A stretch of DNA of 64,000 bases from Bacteroidales bacterium UBA3630 (GCA_002373995.1 DFLB01000063.1:1246-65245), one strand, 5' to 3'; positions 16,356 to 26,388 are shown, counted from the stretch's first letter. The notes: a model not told the origin generated them from the sequence alone. Made by a program: numbers and translations.

Positions 16356-17401
16356 AATATTCTGTCTAAATCCCACTTACGGTTACGGCGTTCGAACAGC
16401 AGCACCTCAGCCAAGAAGCAAAGCAATGCTGCCGCCAGCGGATACATATAGCGGCTCTCGAAAGCCGCAAACTGCGACTCGCCGTATTCTTCCTTATCCA
16501 AACGTGCTATCAAATTGGTGATGTCACTCAACCCGCTGTTCACATTGCCAGCCCTGACGTATACGCCATTGCCAGCCGATGCCACCTCTCTGAGCATCTG
16601 CTCGTTGAGGCGAGTCATGACAATGCTGCCACCACGGTCGCGGCGGTAGCCTGTCCTGCGCCCCCGTGCGTCGAACTCGGGTATCGGAGTGCCCTCAGGC
16701 AGGCCCATGCCTATCGTGCACACCCTCACTCCCTCGCGGGCAGCATTGCGAGCCGCGCCGACGGCATCGTCTTCATGGTTTTCACCGTCACTGATAATCA
16801 CAATGGCGCGCTTTTTGTTGCGCTGCCACTCACGCTCTTCATCGCCATAGCCAAGGGTCAGCATGGCTTTGTCAATGGCGTCGCCAATAGCCGTGCCCTG
16901 CTCAGACATCATGCTGCAGTCCATCTCGTCGAGGAAGAGTTTTGTAGCGCCATAGTCGCCCGTCAGAGGCATCTGTATGAAACTGCTGCCGGCGAAGGCC
17001 ACCAGGCTTACCCTGTCGCCTGCCAGTTCGTTCAGCAGATTGGACACCACACGCTTGCTGCGTTCCAGGCGGTTAGGTTGCACATCTTCAGCCATCATGC
17101 TGTTGCTCAAATCGAGACAAACAGCCACGTCGCTGCCAGCGCTCTTGCTTTTCTCAATTCTGGTGCCGAACTGCGGATTGGCCAACGCCACCACCAGCAG
17201 CGCCATGCCCAGCAGCACGAGCGTCATTTTCGTCAGCGGGCGCCAGCGCGAACGGTCTGGTATCAGCCGGCCGAACATCTCCTCGTCGGCCCAAGCGCGG
17301 AGACGCTTTCTCCGACGCCACTCGACATACACCCACAGCATTCCAAGCACAGCCACCAGTGCCAGTAACCACAAATAGTTGATATGTTCAAAATGAATCA
17401 T
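16352..17401 (-). CDS. batB: BatB, von Willebrand factor A membrane protein
   Basis: 349 residues. N-terminal transmembrane helices (LWLLALVAVLGMLWVYV; MTLVLLGMALLVVALANP) flank a cytoplasmic loop; the periplasmic vWA domain carries the metal-binding MIDAS motif as DLSNS (usual DxSxS), then TGDYG and ISDGENHEDD; a C-terminal helix (YPLAAALLCFLAEVLLF) anchors it. BatA and BatB are paired vWA proteins thought to assemble with the MoxR ATPase. It starts 12 bases after batA. Confidence 0.92.
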   Translation of the reverse strand: MIHFEHINYLWLLALVAVLGMLWVYVEWRRRKRLRAWADEEMFGRLIPDRSRWRPLTKMTLVLLGMALLVVALANPQFGTRIEKSKSAGSDVAVCLDLSNSMMAEDVQPNRLERSKRVVSNLLNELAGDRVSLVAFAGSSFIQMPLTGDYGATKLFLDEMDCSMMSEQGTAIGDAIDKAMLTLGYGDEEREWQRNKKRAIVIISDGENHEDDAVGAARNAAREGVRVCTIGMGLPEGTPIPEFDARGRRTGYRRDRGGSIVMTRLNEQMLREVASAGNGVYVRAGNVNSGLSDITNLIARLDKEEYGESQFAAFESRYMYPLAAALLCFLAEVLLFERRNRKWDLDRIL

Positions 17402-17413
17402 TTCCGTTTTCCG

Positions 17414-18403
17414 TTACCATTTAAACCACAATTTGCCTGCCACGGCCAAGAGGCACGCCACCAACGCTATCCACAGCCACCGTTCCTGCTCGTCCTTCGT
17501 CTGCGCATACTGCGTAACATCGATCCGGCTTTTCTCCATCTCGTCAATCTGGGCGAAGATCTCTTGCAAGGCTTTCTTGTTGGTGGCGCGGAAATAGCGT
17601 CCGTCGCCCGTCAACGATGCCATCTCCTGCATCAGCTCCTCGTCAATTTCCACATCGATATTCTGGTAGTGTACCCTACCGAACTGATCCTTAAACGGAT
17701 AAGGGGCCTTTCCCAACGAGCCCACGCCGATGGTGTAGAGCCTGATGCCGTACTGCGTGGCGATCTCTGCGGCGGTCAAGGGGTCTACACTTCCCTGGTT
17801 GTTCACGCCATCGGTGAGCAGGATAATGACCTTGCTCTTGGTGTCGCTGTCCTTGATACGGTTGACGGCAGTAGCCAGTCCGTCGCCGAGGGCCGTGCCG
17901 TCGCGCACCACGCCGCTCTTCAGAGCGCCCAGCTGCTGCAGGAGCACGCGGTGATCCACCGTGAGGGGCACCTGCGTAAAAGCTTGGCCGGCGAAGACCA
18001 CCAGCCCCATGCGGTCGCTCTTGCGGCCATCGATAAATTCGGCAGCCACCCTCTTGGCGGCCTCAAGGCGATTGGGTTTGAAATCCTCGGCCAGCATACT
18101 GCCCGAGACATCCATAGCCAGCACGATGTCGATGCCTTCGACCTTCATCTCCTGGCGGCTGAGGCGGCTCTGCGGGCGTGCCAAGGCCACGACCATAGCA
18201 CCCACCGCCACGACCAGCAGTGCATAAGGCACCCAACGCAGGCGAGCCCTCATGCCACGGGCGACACCGTCGAAAACCGCCAGGTCAGAATGCTGCAAGG
18301 CAGCCTCCTGCTTGCGGTAGCGCAGCACATACCACACCACCATCAGGGGCACCAGCAGCAGACCCAGCAAGACCCAAGGATAGGCAAAAGAAACGTTACT
18401 CAT
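17414..18403 (-). CDS. batA: BatA, von Willebrand factor A membrane protein
   Basis: 329 residues. It has the N-terminal Aer-region helices (YPWVLLGLLLVPLMVVWYVL; PYALLVVAVGAMVVALARP), a vWA domain with intact MIDAS DVSGS followed by TGxA-type DGTALGDG and LLTDGVNNQG, and a C-terminal membrane helix (WIALVACLLAVAGKLWF). BatA usually precedes BatB as it does here. Its start overlaps the end of the upstream membrane protein gene by 8 bases. Confidence 0.93.
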   Translation of the reverse strand: MSNVSFAYPWVLLGLLLVPLMVVWYVLRYRKQEAALQHSDLAVFDGVARGMRARLRWVPYALLVVAVGAMVVALARPQSRLSRQEMKVEGIDIVLAMDVSGSMLAEDFKPNRLEAAKRVAAEFIDGRKSDRMGLVVFAGQAFTQVPLTVDHRVLLQQLGALKSGVVRDGTALGDGLATAVNRIKDSDTKSKVIILLTDGVNNQGSVDPLTAAEIATQYGIRLYTIGVGSLGKAPYPFKDQFGRVHYQNIDVEIDEELMQEMASLTGDGRYFRATNKKALQEIFAQIDEMEKSRIDVTQYAQTKDEQERWLWIALVACLLAVAGKLWFKW

Positions 18404-19262
18404 CTTTCACCTCCTCTTTAGGTTTCACCTGTTCCCAGAGGCAGTGCACAAAGTCTACCGCTGCATTCATGCTGGCCTCGTGTTCGGCCGGCAGCGGCTC
18501 GCTTTTGGCGAACTTCACCAAGTCGGCCGTCGTGAAGATGCTACGCAGAGCGTTGCTGTCCACCTTCCACTGGCCGTCCTCGACGGCGGCGACCGTCTCG
18601 TCGCTTGTCATGTCAGTGGCATGAATATTGGTGCACTCCTCGATGAAGCGACGCACGGCATCGGTAAGTTCCGTATGATACTCCTTGACGCGTCCGGACT
18701 GCCACAGCTGGCGCTGCCGGAGGTCTTCGAGAGACTGGAGTGCGCGTTCCTCGGGGTTGCGGGTGTCGACCTGCGGAGCCACCCCGAGCACACGTTCAAT
18801 CTTCTGTCTGTGCTTCAGCAGCCACCACACCACGAAAGCCACTGCCGCGACTGCCAGTGCCAGCAGGACCCACCGGAAGATTTCCCAGAAGGTGTAGGGC
18901 ACGCGCTCGATGGCGGCTATGTCGCGAATGTCGGCGGAGGTAGTGTCGACCTCGACATCGGTCACAACCAACAGCACAGAATCACTGTCGGCATGGAGCC
19001 AGTGTTCGCCGGGTTCGAAGCTTGTCACCACGGCCTGCATTGTGCCGGTGGCGGAATCCATTGCCTGGCGCAATACCTCGATGCCATCAGTCGCTGACAG
19101 AGCCGAGCCTGAAGGCAGGGACACGGTCGTTTGGTCGCCCAGAGCGATTGTGTCGTCGGCCAGCGCCAGCACGCCCTGTGCCGTTGCCGAAGTCGGTGCG
19201 AGGAGACATCCAAGCAGCGCCACCATTGCACTTATATTGACTATATTCATTAATCTTTTCAT
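18396..19262 (-). CDS. Bat-operon membrane protein between DUF58 and BatA
   Basis: 288 residues from ATG 19262, which begins a signal peptide (MKRLMNIVNISAMVALLG...SATAQ). A short periplasmic beta-domain is followed by one transmembrane helix (WVLLALAVAAVAFVVWWLL) and a cytoplasmic helical region with LRQRQLWQSGRVKEYHTELT and VRRFIEECTNIHATDMTSDE. The position between the DUF58 protein and BatA, and the layout, fit the DUF4381-like or BatD-like small component found in many MoxR-vWA operons. Molecular role unknown. The end overlaps batA by 8 bases. Confidence 0.8.
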   Translation of the reverse strand: MKRLMNIVNISAMVALLGCLLAPTSATAQGVLALADDTIALGDQTTVSLPSGSALSATDGIEVLRQAMDSATGTMQAVVTSFEPGEHWLHADSDSVLLVVTDVEVDTTSADIRDIAAIERVPYTFWEIFRWVLLALAVAAVAFVVWWLLKHRQKIERVLGVAPQVDTRNPEERALQSLEDLRQRQLWQSGRVKEYHTELTDAVRRFIEECTNIHATDMTSDETVAAVEDGQWKVDSNALRSIFTTADLVKFAKSEPLPAEHEASMNAAVDFVHCLWEQVKPKEEVKDE

Positions 19263-19272
19263 CGCTATACAC

Positions 19273-20139
19273 TTAACTACTTCTTCTGTCAAGCAAGGCC
19301 CGCAGGGGTTTCACGAAATCCTCGCCGGTGTGCATCGTAGCCATGTCGATGCCGTAGCGTTGCATCGTTGCCTCGGTCTGGCGGGCATGATGGGCCATAC
19401 GAGCATCGACCGCGCGGCGCACGGCCGCGTCGCCAGTATCGACCCACAGCGTTTCGCCGCTCTCGGGGTCGTAGAACTTCACCAGACCGAGGTTAGACAT
19501 CTGCTCCTCGCGCCTGTCCACCAGCCGCAGGGCCACCATGTCGTGCTTGCCTGCCACGAGCTTCAGCGCGTCGCTGTAGCCCGAGTCGTAGAAGTCGCTC
19601 AGGAGGAACGCCGTGCAGCGGCGCTTGATCATATTCGAGAAATAGACGAGCGCCTGGCTGATGTCTGTGCCGTTGCTTTCGGGGCGGAAGGTGATCAATT
19701 CGCGGATGATGCGCAGGATGTGCTGCCGGCCCTTCTTTGGGGGGATGAACTTCTCCACCCTGTCGCTGAAGAGCAGGACGCCCACCTTGTCGTTGTTGGC
19801 GATGGCGCTGAAGGCCAGCGTTGCCGCGACCTCGGCGGCCAGTTCCTCCTTGAACTGGTTGTGCGTACCGAAGCGGCCGCTGCCGCTGACATCGACCAGC
19901 AGCATCACTGTCAGCTCGCGTTCCTCCTCGAAGACCTTAACATAGGGGTGAGCCAGGCGCGCTGTCACGTTCCAGTCGATGCTGCGCACATCGTCGCCGT
20001 ATTGGTACTCGCGCACCTCGCTGAAGGCCATGCCGCGCCCTTTGAAGGCCGAGTGGTATTCGCCGCTGAACATCTGCTGGCTCAAGCCGCGGGCCTTGAT
20101 TTCGATCTTGCGGACTTTCTTCAATATAGATTCATCCAT
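19273..20139 (-). CDS. DUF58 protein of the bat operon
   Basis: 288 residues from ATG 20139 (a GTG two codons earlier is possible). The DUF58 signature is clear: GEYHSAFKGRGMAFSEVREY, YGDDVRSIDWNVTARL and YVKVFEEERELTVMLLVDVS, leading into a vWA-like fold whose metal motif is partly kept (DVSGSGRFG). DUF58 proteins are the constant partner of MoxR ATPases in MoxR-vWA systems. No transmembrane segment is seen, so it is probably cytosolic or peripheral. It is 41 bases downstream of moxR. Confidence 0.92.
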   Translation of the reverse strand: MDESILKKVRKIEIKARGLSQQMFSGEYHSAFKGRGMAFSEVREYQYGDDVRSIDWNVTARLAHPYVKVFEEERELTVMLLVDVSGSGRFGTHNQFKEELAAEVAATLAFSAIANNDKVGVLLFSDRVEKFIPPKKGRQHILRIIRELITFRPESNGTDISQALVYFSNMIKRRCTAFLLSDFYDSGYSDALKLVAGKHDMVALRLVDRREEQMSNLGLVKFYDPESGETLWVDTGDAAVRRAVDARMAHHARQTEATMQRYGIDMATMHTGEDFVKPLRALLDRRSS

Positions 20140-20180
20140 ACCCACTAAACGCTAAACACTGAACAAAGGATTATCCGACA

Positions 20181-21191
20181 TCAGGGCACGTCGACGCGGT
20201 TCAGCACCTCGCTTACGAGCTCCTCGCTGCCCACGTTTTCGGCCTCGGCCTCGTAGGTGAGCCCGATGCGGTGGCGCAGGACGTCCATAGCCACGGCGCG
20301 GACATCTTCGGGGATGACGTAGCCGCGACGGTGCATAAAAGCGTAGGCCTTAGAAGCGATGGCGAGGCCGAGGCTGCCGCGCGGCGAGGCGCCGTAGCTG
20401 ATGAGGGGTTTGATTTTTTCGAGGCCGTACTGCTCTGGGAAGCGAGTGGCGAAGATGATGTCGGTGATATAGTTTTCGATCTTTTCGTCCATATAGACCT
20501 CGCGGACGACCTCGCGGGCGTGCAGGATGTCCTTTGTTTCGACCTTGAGGCTTGAAGCCGACGTGTCGGGAGAGGGCTGGCTGCCGCCGTTGACCTGCTG
20601 GTGGAGGATTTGGCGTTCCTCGTCACGCTTGGGGTATCCGATGACCACTTTCAGGAGGAAGCGGTCGACCTGAGCTTCGGGCAGCGGGTAGGTACCCTCT
20701 TGTTCGATAGGGTTCTGGGTGGCCATGACGAGGAAAGGTTCCTGGAGGGGGAAAGTCTGCTCGCCGATGGTCACTTGGCGTTCCTGCATGGCTTCGAGGA
20801 GGGCGCTCTGGACTTTGGCCGGGGCGCGGTTGATTTCGTCGGCGAGGATGAAGTGGCTGAAGATGGGGCCTTTCTTCACTTGGAAGGTTTCGGTCTTCTG
20901 GCTGTAGATCATGGTGCCGAGGAGGTCGGCCGGCAGGAGGTCCGGTGTGAACTGGATGCGGCTAAAGCGAGCGTTGATGGCTTTGGCCAGGGTGGTGATA
21001 GTAAGGGTTTTGGCGAGGCCGGGGACACCTTCGAGCAGGACGTGGCCGTTGGACAGGAGGCCAATCATAAGGCCTTCGATCATGTGTTTTTGGCCGACGA
21101 TTTGTTTGCCGATTTCCATAGTCAGCAAGTCGACAAAAGCGCTTTCGCGGTGCACGCGTTCGTTAAGTTCCTGAATGCTTACGGTTTCCAT
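20181..21191 (-). CDS. moxR: MoxR-family AAA+ ATPase
   Basis: 336 residues. Walker A is GVPGLAKT (55-62), Walker B LADEINR (116-122), sensor 1 MATQNPIEQEGTYPLPEAQ, and the C-terminal lid has YGASPRGS. MoxR ATPases act as chaperones that help assemble or activate vWA-domain partners, here probably DUF58, BatA and BatB. A variable stretch (GGSQPSPDTSASSLKVETKD) after QILHQQV is unusual and its DNA has traces of a 7-base period. It is the first gene of the bat operon. No convincing TAnnTTTG promoter was found upstream; a block of 11-bp repeats lies about 150 bases before the start. Confidence 0.95.
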   Translation of the reverse strand: METVSIQELNERVHRESAFVDLLTMEIGKQIVGQKHMIEGLMIGLLSNGHVLLEGVPGLAKTLTITTLAKAINARFSRIQFTPDLLPADLLGTMIYSQKTETFQVKKGPIFSHFILADEINRAPAKVQSALLEAMQERQVTIGEQTFPLQEPFLVMATQNPIEQEGTYPLPEAQVDRFLLKVVIGYPKRDEERQILHQQVNGGSQPSPDTSASSLKVETKDILHAREVVREVYMDEKIENYITDIIFATRFPEQYGLEKIKPLISYGASPRGSLGLAIASKAYAFMHRRGYVIPEDVRAVAMDVLRHRIGLTYEAEAENVGSEELVSEVLNRVDVP

Positions 21192-21344
21192 TATCTCTTG
21201 TTTTATGTTTTTCGGTTGTTTCGTATCAGTAGAAGTACATTTGATAACTCTCTTTTGGCGGCTTTATTGTATGTTTAACTATTTTTTGCAACTGAGGTTG
21301 GTGAGGTTTCTGTGTTGGGAGCGGAGGAGCGATGCAGGGGTTGT

Positions 21345-21399
21345 GCTTTGGTTGTGCTTTGGATATGCTTTGGATATGCCTTGGTTGTGCCTTGGATGG
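21345..21399. repeat. 11-bp tandem repeat, GCTTTGGTTGT type
   Basis: Five units start at 21345, 21356, 21367, 21378 and 21389 (GCTTTGGTTGT, GCTTTGGATAT, GCTTTGGATAT, GCCTTGGTTGT, GCCTTGGATGG). They lie in the 333-base gap between moxR and the beta-propeller gene, which otherwise holds only a promoter. Related units occur at 35870 and 49264. Confidence 0.85.
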
Positions 21400-21463
21400 G
21401 GATATGGTGTGGAAGAAAAGTGAAAAAAAATGAAGAAAATACCTATATATAAAGATTTTTTTG

Positions 21464-21471
21464 TATCTTTG
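21464..21471 (+). promoter_or_regulatory. -7 promoter element for the T9SS beta-propeller gene
   Basis: TATCTTTG matches TAnnTTTG, 53 bases before the ATG. The surrounding sequence is very A/T-rich; no clear -33 TTTG at the usual distance. Confidence 0.5.
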
Positions 21472-21524
21472 CTGTCTAAAGTGAATGGACTGATTTGAAA
21501 TAACTAATTAAATAAAAATAATTT

Positions 21525-24500
21525 ATGAAAATCAACAAAGTACTTCTCGGCTTGTTTGCAGGCGTTCTGACGTTGGTAGGAGGGTCTGCGAGGGCTCAAT
21601 TCTATGAGGTGGGTCCGGCGAATGTCGGCGGCAAAATCTCGAGTCTTATCGTTGACCAGGAAGACGCAAGCCAATCGACACTCTATGCCGGAGCGATATC
21701 CGGCGGACTCTTTGTTCGCACGATGCAGCGCAGCGTGCTACTGGACATCTACTCAGGGCTTAACGCAGAGGCGCCTGTGGAGGATTTGGTGAATGGATTG
21801 GGGATGTGGCACTATGTGCCGCTGAAGGATGCCGCCGGCGAGGATTTGACGGCGCTGCCCATCAGCGCGATGCTGCAGGTACCTGGTGGCGACATTATTA
21901 TCGGCACGGGTGACGATGTGTATCCTTATGGCAACAGCTACGGCCGCATGTCGTCGAAGGGTCGCGGTATTTACCGTTACACGCCTTCCGAGGGCACGTG
22001 CCATCTGCTGGCGAAGACTGATCCCGAGCTTGGCAGTATGTTTGAGGCTGTTCATGCATTAGACTACTACCGCAAGGCCGACACGCTGTATCTTTTTGCT
22101 GCCACCAACACCGGCCTGTATCGCTGGACGGTGATTGAGGGCGACGCAGCGGGTTGGGATGCGATGCCGGTCTGCATCCAGACGGGCAGCGTGGACAATA
22201 TTGTTGTTTCGCGTGCGCTGAATGTGGCTTATTTCTCGATAGGCAGTTCGATGTACCGCATGAGCAATGCCATCAAGGGTAGCAGCGCGCTGAATATTTC
22301 GACCACCAACACTGCGTTCAGTGCACCGAACTCGGCCGTGAAACTGGCCATGTCGCCGTCGGACAACCGCTATGTGTATGCCATGGTGATTGATTCGCTG
22401 GGTTATGTGGAGAACATCTATGTGACGGTGAACGGGCAGCAGTGGGATGTGACGACGACGCCGACCGTGGTGCCGATGACGTACAACTCGGGCATGACGT
22501 GCGGCACGATTACCGTTGACCCGTACAATCCGAAGCGCATCATTGTGGGCGGCAGCAGTGTGTGGATTGGCGAGGGTTTTGTGGATGGTGCGAAATACAT
22601 GTGGACCAAGTCGTCGTACAGCGAGTATGAGTTGAACGGCGGTGACTATATGGGCAACGTCTACAATTCTGCCGTCTTTGTGCATTCGGGCATACACCAG
22701 ATCGTGTCATCGTGGGATGCCGACCTGCAGACCAATGTTTACTACATTGCCACCAACGGCGGTGTGTTCTGCACGCAGACCAACTTCAATTCATACAGCA
22801 ACCTCAACCGTGGGTTGAACAACCTCCAGATTACCAGCCTGGCCATCTGCCCGGACGGTTCGATTGTCAGCGGTGCTGTTGACAACGGGTGCCCCTTCAT
22901 CACTTCGCGTTTGAACCACAATGGCGGCAGCCCGCTGATTACGTGGTATGACTATGGCAATATGGGCAACTTCAACCACGACGCCAACATACTGTGGAAC
23001 ACCAGTGGTGGTCGCGTGGCCGCCTCGTCGTTCTACCAGGTGACGCCGCAGAGCCGTCGCAACATCTTTGTCAGTTCGGCCGGACACATTGGACGTTCGT
23101 ATACCGACTACCTGAACTACAACAACCCGACGACGTGGACGGTGGACAGCAACTTCCTGACGAATGACTATACCGGCAGCACCGGCGGCGTGACGCTGTG
23201 GGAGAGTGCCAACGACTCCATTTTCAAGGACAGCATACTCGTGGGCTTCGACCTGCGCGGGTACTACTTTGATGCCAACGGCGACACCCTCTTCCTGACG
23301 ACGCAGCGCAACGGCAACCTGGGCAGCTACAAGCTGCGCTACAGTGCCGGCAAGGTAGACACCACGTGGATAGACCGCGACGGCACCATCGAGCTGAAGG
23401 CCAACCAGAAAGGCATATTCATGAGCAAGGGCAATGCCGACTATCCCTTTGAGCATGTGTTCACCCAGGCCGAGTTGAACGCTTTCAAGGCCGCCCACGG
23501 CGATACGCTGGTGGCAACGGTAGCCGACTCGTTCTTAGTGAAGAACCGTGTGGTGGCCCACGCTTTTGCCATCGTCACCACCGGTACGGATCGCCACGTC
23601 ATCTATACCTGGATGCCCAACGACTTCACCCGCGTGTGGGATCACACGGTGCACAACATGGGCAACACCGAGGTGGCCCGCATCGAGAAAGAGAAGATGA
23701 TCAAGTGGGCACCTATCTTCACAGCCACTGTTGAGAACGACTATCCGCGCAACATAGCGGTGAGCAACGACGGCCGCTTTGCGTTCATCACCACCTACAA
23801 TGTTGCCAACCACACGTCGAGCCTGCGCCGCGTGAAGGGCTTTGAGAATGTCAACTACAACCAGCACTCGACCAATGTCATCAATGAGTTGAAACCGCGC
23901 AGCACGCAGACCAAGATGGCCACGGAGCTCTTCAACTCCACTCCCTACAGCCGTCCTATCAGCTCGATAGCTGTTGACCCGCGAAAGGGCTGGGATCGTG
24001 TCGTGATAGCCTTTGAGGACTATGGCGGCAGCGGCGACAACGTGATTATCATCGAGAACGCCACAACCTCCGCCTGGTCAGCCACGAGCCTCAACATTGG
24101 CGACGGCTCGCTGCCCGTGTACAGCGTCATGATTGAGAAGACGACGGGACACATCTATGCCGGAACGCCTGAGGGTGTGTATATCCACAATGGTGCCGGC
24201 TGGGTGAAATACCGTCACCTGAAAGACATCCCTGTGACCGCCATTGTGCAGCAGACCAATGAGCTGCCTGTGCGCCACCACCTGAGCCACACTGGTATCG
24301 AGGCCAACTATCACGTCTATGCCAAGACCAAATGGCCTGGCGCCATCTACTTTGGCACCTACGGCCGCGGCATCTTCATGGATACCACCTATGTTACCGA
24401 CGCTGTCAACGAGGTGAGCGATTCGGCCGACTACGTTGGTATCCCGACCGTCACGACGGTGGGCAACAACAGTGTCAACATCTATCCCAACCCCGTCAGC

Positions 24501-24719
24501 GGCGAGGCACACCTGAGCCTGAATGCCACGGAAGCCGGCAATGTGCAGTTGCGCATCTATGACCTCAACGGCCGTTGCGTGGTCAACCGCAGCTTAGGCT
24601 ATGCCAACGAGGGCGAGCAGCTCTACACCGTCGGCACGGAGGGTATGAGCAAGGGCATGTACCTTGTCAACGTCATCATCGGCGGTCATACCGCAGCCGC
24701 GAAGATGATTGTCCGCTAA
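21525..24719 (+). CDS. T9SS-secreted beta-propeller protein
   Basis: 1064 residues. A signal peptide ends SARAQ. The body has repeated blades typical of Asp-box/sortilin-like propellers, for example ISSLIVDQEDASQSTLYAGAISGGLF, IITGTGDDVYPYG-like and TVDPYNPKRIIVGGSSVWIGEG, and near the end GHIYAGTPEGVYIHNGAGWV and AIYFGTYGRGIFMDTTY. The C-terminus is a T9SS type A sorting domain: NIYPNPVSGEAHLSL, LRIYDLNGRCV, then GMYLVNVIIGG and the basic end KMIVR. Such proteins are exported across the outer membrane, where the tail is cleaved. The ligand is unknown. It is a single-gene unit with its own -7 element and a strong terminator. Confidence 0.88.
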   Translation: MKINKVLLGLFAGVLTLVGGSARAQFYEVGPANVGGKISSLIVDQEDASQSTLYAGAISGGLFVRTMQRSVLLDIYSGLNAEAPVEDLVNGLGMWHYVPLKDAAGEDLTALPISAMLQVPGGDIIIGTGDDVYPYGNSYGRMSSKGRGIYRYTPSEGTCHLLAKTDPELGSMFEAVHALDYYRKADTLYLFAATNTGLYRWTVIEGDAAGWDAMPVCIQTGSVDNIVVSRALNVAYFSIGSSMYRMSNAIKGSSALNISTTNTAFSAPNSAVKLAMSPSDNRYVYAMVIDSLGYVENIYVTVNGQQWDVTTTPTVVPMTYNSGMTCGTITVDPYNPKRIIVGGSSVWIGEGFVDGAKYMWTKSSYSEYELNGGDYMGNVYNSAVFVHSGIHQIVSSWDADLQTNVYYIATNGGVFCTQTNFNSYSNLNRGLNNLQITSLAICPDGSIVSGAVDNGCPFITSRLNHNGGSPLITWYDYGNMGNFNHDANILWNTSGGRVAASSFYQVTPQSRRNIFVSSAGHIGRSYTDYLNYNNPTTWTVDSNFLTNDYTGSTGGVTLWESANDSIFKDSILVGFDLRGYYFDANGDTLFLTTQRNGNLGSYKLRYSAGKVDTTWIDRDGTIELKANQKGIFMSKGNADYPFEHVFTQAELNAFKAAHGDTLVATVADSFLVKNRVVAHAFAIVTTGTDRHVIYTWMPNDFTRVWDHTVHNMGNTEVARIEKEKMIKWAPIFTATVENDYPRNIAVSNDGRFAFITTYNVANHTSSLRRVKGFENVNYNQHSTNVINELKPRSTQTKMATELFNSTPYSRPISSIAVDPRKGWDRVVIAFEDYGGSGDNVIIIENATTSAWSATSLNIGDGSLPVYSVMIEKTTGHIYAGTPEGVYIHNGAGWVKYRHLKDIPVTAIVQQTNELPVRHHLSHTGIEANYHVYAKTKWPGAIYFGTYGRGIFMDTTYVTDAVNEVSDSADYVGIPTVTTVGNNSVNIYPNPVSGEAHLSLNATEAGNVQLRIYDLNGRCVVNRSLGYANEGEQLYTVGTEGMSKGMYLVNVIIGGHTAAAKMIVR

Positions 24720-24740
24720 ACGGTGGGTAGACCCCAAAAG

Positions 24741-24778
24741 AAAAAAGAGGTACCGCCCAAAGGCAGTACCTCTTTTTT
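24741..24778. terminator. Strong bidirectional terminator
   Basis: AAAAAAGAGGTAC (24741-24753) pairs with GTACCTCTTTTTT (24766-24778), extended by an inner GCC/GGC pairing. The A-tract and T-tract make it work in either direction. Confidence 0.9.
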
Positions 24779-24871
24779 AGGTATGAAGCAGGAGGTCAAC
24801 CAAACAATCTGCGACATACCATCAAAAAAAACAATAAATAAAAGGAATACATATAATAATATATATAACGG

Positions 24872-26149
24872 ATGGATACGAACCTTGTAGAAGAACTGAA
24901 ATGGAGGGGGATGATACACGACATCATGCCCGGCACGGAGGAGCAACTGAAGAAAGAAGTTACGACGGCCTACGTAGGCATAGACCCCACGGCCGACTCG
25001 CTGCACATAGGGCACTTAGTCTCGATCATGCTGCTGAAGCATCTGCAGATGGCCGGCCACAAGCCGCTGGCCGTTGTGGGTGGCGCCACGGGCATGATCG
25101 GCGACCCCTCGTTCAAGGCCGCCGAGCGCAAGCTGCTCACCGTCGAGGAGGTGCAGCACAACGTGCAGTGCATCAAGCACCAGTTAGAGCGTTTCCTCGA
25201 CTTCGACAATCCGGTGAACGGGGCCGAGATACTGAACAACTACGACTGGATGAAAGACTACCTGTTCTTAGACTTCATCCGCGACGTTGGCAAGCACATC
25301 ACTGTCAACTACATGATGACCAAAGACAGCGTAAAGAAACGCTTAGAGACAGGTTTGAGCTTCACCGAGTTCAGCTACCAGCTGATGCAGGGCTACGACT
25401 TTCTGACGCTGTACCGCACCAAGGGCTGCAAGCTGCAGATGGGCGGCAGCGACCAGTGGGGCAACATCACCACGGGCACCGAGCTGATACGCCGCATGGA
25501 AGGCGGCGAAGCCTACGCCCTCACCTGCCCTCTCATCACCAAAGCCGACGGCACGAAGTTTGGCAAGACAGAGGGGGGCAATGTGTGGCTTGACGCCGAG
25601 AAGACCAGTCCCTACAAATTCTACCAATTCTGGCTCAACTGCTCCGATGTAGACACGGCGCGCTACATACGCATCTTCACCCTCTACAGCCGCGAGGAGA
25701 TCGAGGCCTTAGAGAAGCAGCATGCCGAAGCCCCCGAGCAGCGCATCCTGCAGAAAGCCTTGGCCCGCGACATCACCATCCGCGTGCACGGACAGGAAGC
25801 CTACGACACTGCCATTGCCGCCAGCGAGCTGCTCTTTGGCCGAGCCACCACAGAGCAGTTGAACGCCCTCGACCGGCAGACGCTGCTGAGCGTCTTCGAA
25901 GGCGTGCCGCAGTACACGGTGAGCCGCGCCCAGATAGAGGCCGGCGCGCTGCTGGTAGACCTTGCCGCCGAGACGGGCATGTTTGCCAGCAAAGGCGAGA
26001 TACGTCGCGAGCTGAAGCAGAACAGCATCAGCGTCAACAAGCAGAAAGTGGCCGAGGGCTGCACGCTTGGTGCGGGCGACATACTGGCCAGCGGCTGCAT
26101 TCTGGTGCAGAAAGGCAAGAAGAACTACTACCTGCTAAACGTCGAATAG
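24872..26149 (+). CDS. tyrS: Tyrosyl-tRNA synthetase
   Basis: 425 residues, normal for bacterial TyrRS. It attaches tyrosine to tRNA-Tyr. Class I signatures are present: HIGH at 45-48, the tyrosine and tRNA pocket [12 protein letters not shown] and [15 protein letters not shown], and the KMSKS-type loop as KFGKT (229-233). The C-terminal S4-like RNA-binding domain includes [21 protein letters not shown]. The Gln and Asp of the GSDQWGN motif identify Tyr rather than Trp specificity. Monocistronic between two terminators; no obvious TAnnTTTG promoter upstream. Confidence 0.97.
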   Translation: MDTNLVEELKWRGMIHDIMPGTEEQLKKEVTTAYVGIDPTADSLHIGHLVSIMLLKHLQMAGHKPLAVVGGATGMIGDPSFKAAERKLLTVEEVQHNVQCIKHQLERFLDFDNPVNGAEILNNYDWMKDYLFLDFIRDVGKHITVNYMMTKDSVKKRLETGLSFTEFSYQLMQGYDFLTLYRTKGCKLQMGGSDQWGNITTGTELIRRMEGGEAYALTCPLITKADGTKFGKTEGGNVWLDAEKTSPYKFYQFWLNCSDVDTARYIRIFTLYSREEIEALEKQHAEAPEQRILQKALARDITIRVHGQEAYDTAIAASELLFGRATTEQLNALDRQTLLSVFEGVPQYTVSRAQIEAGALLVDLAAETGMFASKGEIRRELKQNSISVNKQKVAEGCTLGAGDILASGCILVQKGKKNYYLLNVE

Positions 26150-26180
26150 CAGCCCCGCGGCTGCCCTCCAGCACAATGAA

Positions 26181-26207
26181 AGCACCCTTGACAGGGTGCT
26201 TTTTTTG
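26181..26207 (+). terminator. Intrinsic terminator of tyrS
   Basis: AGCACCCT and AGGGTGCT form an 8-bp stem around TGAC, followed by a run of Ts. Confidence 0.9.
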
Positions 26208-26249
26208 TACCCTTGGGGATAAATTGTTAACAATTTAATGTTAAAAAAT

Positions 26250-26281
26250 TTGCAACTATCTGAATAATTGACTACATTTGC
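26250..26281 (+). promoter_or_regulatory. Promoter of the giant T9SS gene
   Basis: TTTG (26250-26253) and TACATTTG (26274-26281) are 20 bases apart. Predicted start near 26288 gives a leader of about 100 bases containing a small hairpin (ACGCA/TGCGT near 26300). Confidence 0.7.
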
Positions 26282-26388
26282 ACTATTCATAACCATACGC
26301 ATATTTGCGTAGGAATGGTGAGAAACAGACATTTAGAAAAAACCTACACTAAGTGAAACGAAAAATTCAACAATCAACACATAATATT

